Assembly: GCA_964344565.1 (NCBI GenBank) | Contig: CAYFNT010000001.1 | Span: 124,001-188,000 of the forward strand | Direction of reading: 5' to 3' | From: JACNKJ01 sp964344565 | GTDB lineage: Bacteria > Krumholzibacteriota > Krumholzibacteriia > JACNKJ01 | Length of the DNA: 64,000 nt | Part shown: positions 57,615-64,000 of the stretch, in pieces | Layout: each line of letters begins with the position of its first letter | Numbering within the stretch: position 1 is the first letter of the stretch | Made by a program: the position numbers and the translations under genes | The notes under the pieces: model-generated | Seen by the model: only the letters and a program-made list of their open reading frames with translations | Told to the model about the DNA's origin: nothing | Database searches by the model: none

Positions 57615-59447
57615 ATGGACACCTTATCATCGCGCCCCATACCGGTGGGACGCATTCCGGAACTGACGCCCTTGGCGGACCGTGAGCTGGCTCTCAGGTC
57701 TCGGCCCTCGGCCACCATGCTGCCCATATTGGCCCTCATCGTCACCTTCCTGTCCGAGCTGCGCGCCCATTTCCTGGGGCCCATCCCCGTCCTCATCGCC
57801 CTCTTCGTGTTCCTCGGGCTCGTCCGTCTGCGCACCGCCCTGCATTTCGATCGTCTCTACGCGCAGGATCCCGAGAAGTGGCGCCGCGAGCACGCCTTCG
57901 CCATTCTGCTGCCCACGCCCATCTGGGGCATCGGACTGGCGATCATCTACCTGTACATGGGCATGAGCAACGCCTTCATGCTCGGCACCTTCGCCACGGT
58001 GGGACTCGTCTTCGGCGCCACCAACTCCCTGGCGCCTTCCCGAGCGCTCTATCGCGTGTTCATGTTCTCGCTCATCGGACCGCTCTCGGCCACCCTGCTG
58101 GTATCGGGCGCGGAGTCCATCGGCCTGGGTCTGATGACGCTCATCCTCATCGGGTTCTCGCTCTACATGGGCAATCACTTCCATTGCGACTACTGGAACG
58201 GACTGCGCAACGAGTATCTGCTCAAGCGCCGAGCCAGCGACCTGGAGCGGGCGCAGCGGAAGATCGAGGAAGCCACCCGGGCCAAGAGCGAGTTTCTGGC
58301 GAACATGAGCCACGAGATACGCACGCCCATGAACGGCGTCATCGGCATGACCGAACTGGTGCTCGACACCGACCTGGACGCCACGCAGCGCGAATACCTG
58401 GACGACTCCATGAGTTCGGCGCGCTCGCTGCTGCGCATCATCAACGACATCCTCGACTTCTCGAAGATCGAAGCGGGCAAGCTGGAGATCTGCCTGGAAG
58501 AGCTGAACCTGCGCGAGCTGGTCGAGAGCGTGGTGAAGCTGCTGCGCCTCAATGCGGAGAAAAAGGGCATCGGTCTCGAATTGAACGTCTCCGGCGATAT
58601 TCCGGAGTGGGTGATGGGCGACTCGGTGCGCCTGCGCCAGGTGCTCACGAATCTGACCCAGAACGCCATCAAGTTCACCTCCGAGGGCTGCGTGACCCTG
58701 GACCTCAAGCTGCATTCCCGCGAGGGCGGCGCGGCGCGCGTGGAGATCGGCGTGACCGACACCGGTCCCGGCATCCCCCCCGAGAAGCAGGCCAAGATCT
58801 TCGGCGCCTTCACCCAGGCCGACAATTCCACCACGCGCAAGTTCGGCGGCACGGGTTTGGGCCTGTCCATATCCAGCAGTCTCGTGGAGATGATGGGCGG
58901 GCGCATGCGACTGCGCAGCCGAATGGGCGTGGGCAGCACCTTCCAGATCTCACTGCCCTTCGAATGCATCGATCACCACGTGCCCGTCGGCGAAGGCGGC
59001 AGTCAGGGGCGGAGCGATGAGGGTCGCGAGAACCGGCTCGACGAGGCCGAGATGCCCACCCTCGAGTTGCCCTCCGCCCGGGTGCTTCTCGTGGAAGACA
59101 ATCCGGTCAATCAGAAGCTGGCTCAGCTGCTGCTCAAGAAACTCGGCATGGATGTGGTCACCGCCAGCGACGGACGCGAAGGCGTCCACACCTACTTCTC
59201 CGACGACTTCGACCTTGTGCTCATGGACTGGCAGATGCCGGTGATGGACGGCCTGGAGGCCACCCGCGAAATCCGCGCTAGGGGCGGAGGCGATTCGCGC
59301 CAGGTGCCCATCATCGCCCTGACCGCCAACGCCATGGAGGGCGACAAGAATCGCTGCCTGGACGCGGGCATGGACGACTACCTGTCCAAACCCATCCTCG
59401 AGGCCCAGCTGCGCGAGAAACTGGCTCTCTGGCTGCAGCCCGCCTGA
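57615..59447 (+). CDS. Hybrid sensor histidine kinase with multi-helix membrane sensor
   Basis: The 610-residue protein has six to seven transmembrane helices in the first 190 residues (LPILALIVTFLSELRAHF, PIPVLIALFVFLGLV, FMLGTFATVGLVFGATNS), a MASE-type sensor. Then comes HisKA with His233 (NMSHEIRTPMNG), ATPase boxes LTQNAIKFTS, DTGPGIPPE and GTGLGLSI, and a receiver domain from about 489 with Asp538 in LMDWQMPVMDG and a later Lys. The kinase half resembles the kinase at 41.7 kb, but the sensor is different. The ATG at 57615 follows GGTAGGTAGG. Confidence 0.9.
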   Translation: MDTLSSRPIPVGRIPELTPLADRELALRSRPSATMLPILALIVTFLSELRAHFLGPIPVLIALFVFLGLVRLRTALHFDRLYAQDPEKWRREHAFAILLPTPIWGIGLAIIYLYMGMSNAFMLGTFATVGLVFGATNSLAPSRALYRVFMFSLIGPLSATLLVSGAESIGLGLMTLILIGFSLYMGNHFHCDYWNGLRNEYLLKRRASDLERAQRKIEEATRAKSEFLANMSHEIRTPMNGVIGMTELVLDTDLDATQREYLDDSMSSARSLLRIINDILDFSKIEAGKLEICLEELNLRELVESVVKLLRLNAEKKGIGLELNVSGDIPEWVMGDSVRLRQVLTNLTQNAIKFTSEGCVTLDLKLHSREGGAARVEIGVTDTGPGIPPEKQAKIFGAFTQADNSTTRKFGGTGLGLSISSSLVEMMGGRMRLRSRMGVGSTFQISLPFECIDHHVPVGEGGSQGRSDEGRENRLDEAEMPTLELPSARVLLVEDNPVNQKLAQLLLKKLGMDVVTASDGREGVHTYFSDDFDLVLMDWQMPVMDGLEATREIRARGGGDSRQVPIIALTANAMEGDKNRCLDAGMDDYLSKPILEAQLREKLALWLQPA

Positions 59448-59456
59448 TTCTCCCAA

Positions 59457-60893
59457 TCATCTCATCAGGACGACTCGGCTGCCCGCCGAGCTGCTACCGC
59501 TCTGCGCCCGCAGGAAGTAGACGCCGGAGCTGAGGGCCCGGCCGCGGTCATCCCGGCCGTCCCAGTCCAGATTCAGGCTGCCCGCCGCGGCGGCCTCTTC
59601 ATGCAGGGTTCGCACCTGCCGGCCGGAGATGGTGTAGACGCCCACTTCGAGCAGGGGGCTGGGCTCCTCGATGGCCAGCTTGAAACGGGTGCGCTCGCGG
59701 AATGGATTGGGGGCGCTCTCGCCGATGCGGAGCCCGCCGGCGGGAGCCTGCTGATCGTTCACGCCCGTACCCGTGGCCTGGATTCTCCAGACCCTGCTGC
59801 CGGCCATGAGGTAGACCTCGCCCGCGGCATCCTCGCCGAAGGAGGTGATGTTGCCGAAGTTCTCGTCGGTGAAGATCTCCTCCACGCTGTAGTCGCTCGG
59901 ATCGAGGGCCCAGACCCTGCCGTTGCAGTAGTCGGCGAAAAGATAGAGCCCCTGCAGCTCGGTGGCACTTCCGCGGTAGAGGTAGCCGCCGGTGATGGAG
60001 CATCCGCTGCCGTGGGAATATTCGTGCACGGGATAGGTGAGCGAGCCGTCGTCGCAGTCCGTGGGCGGATCGTAGCAGTGCGCGCCTTCCATGAGGCGCC
60101 AGCCGTAGTTCTCGCCGCCGGAGGATGAGGCGGGCTGATGGTCCACTTCCTCCCAGGCGTTCTGGCCCACGTCGCCGATCCACATGTCGCCGGTGGCGCG
60201 GTCGAAGCTGAAACGCCAGGGATTGCGCAGTCCGAGCGCCCAGATCTCGTCCAGCGGCGCCTCTCCCACGAAGGGGTTGTCCGTGGGAATGGCGTAGGGG
60301 AAGCCACCGTCCACGTCGATGCGCAGCATCTTGCCGAGCAGCGAGGTCGGATTCTGGGACAGGTTGTAGGGATCGCCCCCCGAACCGCCGTCACCCATGC
60401 CGATGTAGAGGTGGCCGTCGCCCGGACCGAACTCGATCATGCCGCCGTTGTGATTGCCGAAGGGCTGGGAGATCTCGAGCAGTTCCTCCCGGCTTCCCGG
60501 ATCGGCCAGGTTCGGATTCCCGCTGACCTCGTATCGCACGATCTTGGTGCACTCGTCATCGCCCGCACAGCTGCTGGCCCAGCGGGTGTGATTGAGATAG
60601 AAGTATCCATTGTTCGCGTAGTCGGGATGGAATGCCAGGCCCAGCAGCCCGCGTTCGCCGCAGCAGCTGACGATGCCAGTCAGGTCCAGGAAGGGGGTTG
60701 CCAGCAGTCCCTCTTCGAAATCGAAGATGCGGATGAGGCCGCCCTGCTCGACGATGAAGATGCGAGAATCGTCTCCGGGTGGCGCGGTTACGAAGAGCGG
60801 AGCGCTGAGTCCGCCCACGATTTCCACGGCCTCGTAGGCGGGGGCGAGGGAGGCGAGAAGGAGCAGGGCGAGCAGGGCGATTCTCGAGGGCAT
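59457..60893 (-). CDS. Exported glucose/sorbosone dehydrogenase-like protein with sorting domain
   Basis: The 478-residue protein has a signal peptide and a six-bladed GSDH/PQQ-type propeller: VEIVGGLSAPLFVTAPPGD, ERGLLGLAFHPDYANNGYFY, GNHNGGMIEFGPGDGHLYIG and LRNPWRFSFDRATGDMWIGDVGQNAWEE. These are typical of PQQ-dependent aldose dehydrogenases and Hedgehog-interacting-like proteins. The end is the sorting module (APNPFRERTRF, WDGRDDRGRALSSGVYFLRAQ, VVLMR). Thus a secreted, possibly PQQ-dependent sugar oxidase. GGAG precedes the ATG at 60891-60893, inside an inverted repeat. Confidence 0.88.
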   Translation of the reverse strand: MPSRIALLALLLLASLAPAYEAVEIVGGLSAPLFVTAPPGDDSRIFIVEQGGLIRIFDFEEGLLATPFLDLTGIVSCCGERGLLGLAFHPDYANNGYFYLNHTRWASSCAGDDECTKIVRYEVSGNPNLADPGSREELLEISQPFGNHNGGMIEFGPGDGHLYIGMGDGGSGGDPYNLSQNPTSLLGKMLRIDVDGGFPYAIPTDNPFVGEAPLDEIWALGLRNPWRFSFDRATGDMWIGDVGQNAWEEVDHQPASSSGGENYGWRLMEGAHCYDPPTDCDDGSLTYPVHEYSHGSGCSITGGYLYRGSATELQGLYLFADYCNGRVWALDPSDYSVEEIFTDENFGNITSFGEDAAGEVYLMAGSRVWRIQATGTGVNDQQAPAGGLRIGESAPNPFRERTRFKLAIEEPSPLLEVGVYTISGRQVRTLHEEAAAAGSLNLDWDGRDDRGRALSSGVYFLRAQSGSSSAGSRVVLMR

Positions 60894-60941
60894 GGGGATC
60901 TCCTATCATATGGCAGAATTAATCCATGATAGCAGATCCCC
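60894..60941 (-). promoter_or_regulatory. Inverted repeat and extended -10 upstream of GSDH-like gene
   Basis: GGGGATCT (60894-60901) and AGATCCCC (60934-60941) form an 8-base inverted repeat with inner TATCAT/ATGATA (60904-60909, 60926-60931). The arm next to the ATG covers the spacer and the edge of the ribosome site. On the minus strand TGCTATCAT (60934-60926) fits an extended -10, 32 bases before the start. Confidence 0.5.
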
Positions 60942-60974
60942 ACGATCAGCGCCAGGAAGCTAAGCCCTTGGAGG

Positions 60975-62012
60975 TCAAGGCTCTCGGATCTTCCCATCCT
61001 GGGACAGCAGCATGGCCACGGGCCGGGTGGCCTCGAAGTGGGAGAAGATGATCATCACCACCACGGTGATGGGCACGCAGAGGAACATGCCGGCGATGCC
61101 CCAGAGCATCCCCCAGAGAGTCAGCGAAAGGATGATGGCCAGAGGGCTGAGGTTCAGCGACTGGCCGGTAAGGCGCGGGTCGAGGAATTGTCCGATGACC
61201 AGTTGCACGGCGCCGATGCCGAGCCCCACCGTGAGGATGGGCCCCAGGGTGTTGAACTGCACCAGGGCCATGAGCGTGGGCAGAAGCGTGGCGATGAGCG
61301 AACCCAGGCTGGGAATGAAGTTCAGGATGAATATCATCACCGCCCAGAACTCCGCGAAATCCAGCCCCACCCACTTCATGGGGATGTAGCTGAAGATTGC
61401 TGTCATGAGGCTCACCAGACTCTTCACGCCGATGTAGGTGCGCACGTCCGAATCGATGCGTTCGATGAGCCGCTCGGTCTCCTCCTGATCCTCCGGATCG
61501 GGAATCATGCCCAGCAGCTTGGTTCGGAAGTAGCGCTGTTCCAGGAAGATGAAGAACATGAGCACGATGATGAAGCCCGCCGATCCCACGAAGCCGGCCA
61601 GGGTGCTGGCGGCGGTGGAGAGCAGCTCGGACAGGTCCAATCCTGCGAAGAACTGCTCGATGCGCGGCGAGTCGCTACGCCCCACGAGCATCCAGGCCTT
61701 CTCCAGCAGGATGTTCAGGTTAACCTGGTAGGACGGCGCCTGCGAAACCACCTGGGCCAGGTTGCGGGTGACCAGGTCGAGGACGAAACCCAGAGCACCC
61801 AGGATCAGCAGGGTCGCCAGCAGCAGGGCGAGCCAACCCGGCGCCTTGCGGCCGGCCAAGCGGATGCGCTCGAAGAGCGCGCGAAGGGTGTTGATGAGGT
61901 ACCAGATGAAGAAGGCCAGCACCAGGGGGATGAGCAGGCTGCGGCCCACGTAGAGCAGTCCGAAGACCATGACCACCACGAAGAGCCCCAGGGCGAATTT
62001 CTGGAGTTTCAC
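60975..62012 (-). CDS. PerM/AI-2E family permease
   Basis: The 345-residue protein has 7-8 transmembrane helices: FALGLFVVVMVFGLLYVGRSL at the start, FIIVLMFFIFLEQRYF in the middle, and the late VQLVIGQFLDPRLTGQSLNLSPLAIIL, which is the family signature. GTG at 62010-62012 follows GGGAGG. Relatives export AI-2 or act as sodium antiporters; substrate is open. Confidence 0.9.
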   Translation of the reverse strand: MKLQKFALGLFVVVMVFGLLYVGRSLLIPLVLAFFIWYLINTLRALFERIRLAGRKAPGWLALLLATLLILGALGFVLDLVTRNLAQVVSQAPSYQVNLNILLEKAWMLVGRSDSPRIEQFFAGLDLSELLSTAASTLAGFVGSAGFIIVLMFFIFLEQRYFRTKLLGMIPDPEDQEETERLIERIDSDVRTYIGVKSLVSLMTAIFSYIPMKWVGLDFAEFWAVMIFILNFIPSLGSLIATLLPTLMALVQFNTLGPILTVGLGIGAVQLVIGQFLDPRLTGQSLNLSPLAIILSLTLWGMLWGIAGMFLCVPITVVVMIIFSHFEATRPVAMLLSQDGKIREP

Positions 62013-62144
62013 GGTTCAACCTCCCGGTGCTTGCTATGGGCTTTCTCGCCTCTCCATCTTGCCAGACGGCCGCCTTCATGGTAGAGCAGAGGCGGTGAGC
62101 CGGAGTGCGTCCGGCCGGGGAGCAGACGTCAACGAGGAGAAGCC

Positions 62145-63179
62145 ATGCCTGTCGCCGATTTCAAAACCTACTCCAAGATGCTGGACAATGCCTACCGGAA
62201 AGGCTTCGCCTATCCGGCCATCAACATCACCTCGATGATCACCGCCAACGCCTGCCTGAAGGCCTTCGCCGAGAAGAAGTGCGACGGGATCATCCAGGTC
62301 TCCACCGGAGGCGGCCAGTTCGCCTCGGGTCTCGGCCGCGGCGACGCGGCCAAGGGAGCCATCGCCCTGGCCGAGTACGTGCACCGGGCCGCAGAGGACT
62401 ACGACATCTACGTGGCTCTCCACACCGACCACTGCCAGGCCGAGAAGGTGGACAGCTTCCTGCTGCCCCTCATCGAGGAGACCGAGCGCCGTCGCGCGGC
62501 GGGCCTGTCCAATCTATTCCAATCGCACATGTTCGACGGCTCGGCCCTTCCCCTGAACGAGAACATGGACATCGCCGTGAAGCTCTTCGAGCGCTGCGCG
62601 GCCGCCGAGATCATCCTCGAGGTGGAGGCCGGCGTGGTGGGCGGCGAGGAGGACGGCGTGGATACCTCAGACGCACCGGCCGAGAAGCTCTACACAACCC
62701 CCGAAGACATGCTGGAGGTCTACCGCCGTCTCGCCGAAGTGCCCGGCGGCAAGTACATGTTCGCCGCCACCTTCGGCAACGTGCACGGCGTCTACAAACC
62801 GGGCAACGTGAAGCTGACTCCGAAGATCCTCAAGAACGGTCAGGACGCCCTGCGCGAGGCACACGGAGACGATGCCTACTTCTGGCTGGTCTTCCACGGC
62901 GGCTCCGGTTCGAGCCAGGAGGAGATCCACGAGACCCTGGGCTACGGCGTCGTGAAGATGAACGTGGACACCGACACCCAGTACGCCTTCACCCGTCCCA
63001 TCGTCGACCAGTTCTTCACGAACTACGACGGCGTGCTCAAGGTGGAAGGGGAGGTGGGCAACAAGAAGGTCTACGACCCGCGCTCCTACCTGAAGAAGGC
63101 CGAGCAGTCCATGGCCGATCGCGTCATGGAGGCCGTGGACGACCTCAAGGCCGGCGGAACCACGCTCTTCGGGGGATAG
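62145..63179 (+). CDS. fbaA: Class II fructose-bisphosphate aldolase
   Basis: The enzyme splits fructose-1,6-bisphosphate, the product of the PFK encoded at 37.6-38.7 kb. The 344-residue product has the zinc His in ALHTDHCQAEKV, the catalytic Asp in HTDH, the second metal ligand region VEAGVVGGEEDGVDTS, AATFGNVHGVYKPGNVKL (second zinc His) and FHGGSGSSQEEI (third His, phosphate site), followed by KMNVDTDTQYAF. The pattern and length match the class IIA FbaA. GAGGAGAAG precedes the ATG. Confidence 0.95.
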   Translation: MPVADFKTYSKMLDNAYRKGFAYPAINITSMITANACLKAFAEKKCDGIIQVSTGGGQFASGLGRGDAAKGAIALAEYVHRAAEDYDIYVALHTDHCQAEKVDSFLLPLIEETERRRAAGLSNLFQSHMFDGSALPLNENMDIAVKLFERCAAAEIILEVEAGVVGGEEDGVDTSDAPAEKLYTTPEDMLEVYRRLAEVPGGKYMFAATFGNVHGVYKPGNVKLTPKILKNGQDALREAHGDDAYFWLVFHGGSGSSQEEIHETLGYGVVKMNVDTDTQYAFTRPIVDQFFTNYDGVLKVEGEVGNKKVYDPRSYLKKAEQSMADRVMEAVDDLKAGGTTLFGG

Positions 63180-63210
63180 TTTCGCCCTTGCTCAGGAGCA
63201 TGCCCATAAA

Positions 63211-63240
63211 ATCGGGCGCGGCCTCGGCCGCGCCCGATTC
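63211..63240. terminator. Bidirectional hairpin after fbaA
   Basis: A 14-bp perfect stem (63211-63224 with 63227-63240) with a 2-base TC loop lies between convergent genes. On the minus strand a TTTTA follows, so it is a good terminator for the sorting-domain gene. Confidence 0.8.
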
Positions 63241-63261
63241 CTATGAGGTCGGGGCGTGGGT

Positions 63262-63999
63262 TCAGCGCAGCAGGGTCAGCTTGCCGACTCGGGTGCCCTC
63301 CTCCGAGTCCAGTCTGCTGAAATAGACGCCCGACGGCATCTCGCGACCCGCGTCGTCGAGCCCGTCCCAATCCACACGGTGTTCCCCCTCGCTCCGGAAT
63401 CCGTCGATCAGTGTTCGGATCTTTCTTCCGGAAGCGTCGAAGATCTCGAGCTGCAGCATCTGGCCGGTTCCGAGGCTGAAACGCACCTGGGTCTGGGGGT
63501 TGAAGGGATTCGGATAGCCACGGAGTTGTTCCCGCAGTGCGGCCGCCTGTTCCGGGACCGGTGTCATCACGTCGGAATTCGATACTTCGGGGGGATCGTA
63601 ACCGAAAAGGGCAAGATCCAGTGCGCTCGAATGCGAGTTGGTCACGAAGGTGGTCACGTTGGCGGCATCGGTGTCCCCGGTCACCGTGATGATGGCGTAG
63701 CCGATAACCACGCCGGCCGGGAATTCCTCGGCCTCGATGAGGTTCTGCAGGGAAAAGGTTCCCTGCCTGAGGCTGGCGTCCAGGGTGAGCTCGCATGGAT
63801 TGCAGATGTCTTCCCCAGAAGCACCCTTAAAAATTTCACCGGGCACCTCACCGAACATGAAGACATCGAAGTCGGTTGACGCGGACGGGCCGTCTATCCC
63901 CGGCAGTCCGCGGCTGTAGGAGACGTGGATCTCCGTATCGAACTGGCCGGGGTACTCGATGGTGCCCGAAGACTCCAAGAAGCGGGGAATGACGAAGGT
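63262..63999 (-). CDS. Exported protein with C-terminal sorting domain (5' truncated)
   Basis: The frame is open to the window edge, so the N-terminus is missing. The visible part starts with a beta-rich segment (HVSYSRGLPGIDGPSAS, DICNPCELTLDAS with a CxxC pair) and ends in a typical sorting module: GYPNPFNPQTQVRFSL, EIFDASGRKIRTLIDG, VDWDGLDDAGREMPSGVYFSRL and LTLLR. Most likely a surface or secreted protein. The domain before the module is unknown to me. Confidence 0.8.
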   Translation of the reverse strand, partial: TFVIPRFLESSGTIEYPGQFDTEIHVSYSRGLPGIDGPSASTDFDVFMFGEVPGEIFKGASGEDICNPCELTLDASLRQGTFSLQNLIEAEEFPAGVVIGYAIITVTGDTDAANVTTFVTNSHSSALDLALFGYDPPEVSNSDVMTPVPEQAAALREQLRGYPNPFNPQTQVRFSLGTGQMLQLEIFDASGRKIRTLIDGFRSEGEHRVDWDGLDDAGREMPSGVYFSRLDSEEGTRVGKLTLLR

Positions 64000-64000
64000 T

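Noticed and set aside
1..64000. Type IX secretion machinery
   Set aside because: Several C-terminal sorting modules are present, but no core secretion genes (porK-N, sov-like) are recognisable in the window; the PorV-like barrel alone is not enough.
1..64000. tRNA, rRNA or other standard RNA genes
   Set aside because: I looked for cloverleaf-type segments in all intergenic gaps and saw none; the gaps are short and mostly explained by promoters and terminators.

Overview
This 64 kb window looks like chromosomal sequence from a GC-rich, Gram-negative, didermic bacterium. Five genes (two cut by the window ends) encode exported proteins that end in the same roughly 80-residue module: a PNP or PNPF start, a strand pattern around GR.VR.L, a WDG.D..GR core in most, an SGVY signature, and a short basic-hydrophobic end such as LTLLR. 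This FlgD/Por-type C-terminal sorting module, together with high GC and frequent GTG/TTG starts, suggests a lineage around the FCB group or the neighbouring candidate phyla (Eisenbacteria, Krumholzibacteriota). That placement is inference. There are no rRNA or tRNA genes, insertion sequences, phage genes or CRISPR arrays that I can recognise, so most of the window reads as stable chromosome with a small AT-rich accessory insert at about 55.8-56.6 kb.

Layout. 0-7 kb: the end of an exported M14-like carboxypeptidase, an exported methionine sulfoxide reductase A, a large lipoprotein, an outer-membrane protein, exported MsrB coupled to a flavin reductase-like gene, and an Fe superoxide dismutase (an oxidative-stress neighbourhood). 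7-11.1 kb: a five-gene ECF sigma/anti-sigma operon whose last three products are exported and include two with lysine-rich tails. 11.5-26.1 kb: a near-complete type IV pilus locus (pilB, pilC, pilA, three minor pilin-like genes, pilM-N-O-P-Q, pilT, an unknown gene, pilD), in which PilM carries a very long Ala/Lys/Glu-repeat extension. 26.1-28.3 kb: a sorting-domain protein and an aminotransferase.

28.4-34.4 kb: a compact signalling locus with a Ser/Thr kinase-TPR receptor, two paralogous small beta-rich proteins, a GAF-SpoIIE phosphatase, a ferredoxin-NADP reductase-like flavoprotein and a STAS anti-anti-sigma-like protein, all on one strand and tightly spaced. I regard this as the best candidate for an undescribed system. 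34.4-37.5 kb: an oppositely oriented c-type cytochrome operon (tandem P460-like diheme lipoprotein, monoheme-barrel protein, YceI, monoheme lipoprotein).

37.6-49 kb: phosphofructokinase, a beta-propeller lipoprotein, an AmpG-like permease with a SnoaL-like protein, a hybrid histidine kinase, a sulfide:quinone reductase-like flavoprotein with a 38-residue companion, a zinc alcohol dehydrogenase, a PflA-type radical SAM protein, a small Rho-N protein, and a MetP/MetS-type amino acid importer. 49-64 kb: TrpB2, two DMT permeases, a second ECF sigma/anti-sigma/DUF4097 operon, an FG-GAP sorting-domain protein, the AT-rich HEPN/MtlR-like gene, a second hybrid kinase, a glucose/sorbosone dehydrogenase-like exported protein, a PerM/AI-2E permease, class II aldolase, and the start-truncated final sorting-domain gene.

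The genes suggest a cell with elaborate surface secretion and motility, envelope stress control by ECF factors, phosphorylation-based partner switching, and periplasmic redox chemistry. Function calls rest on motifs read by eye; no database search was run.
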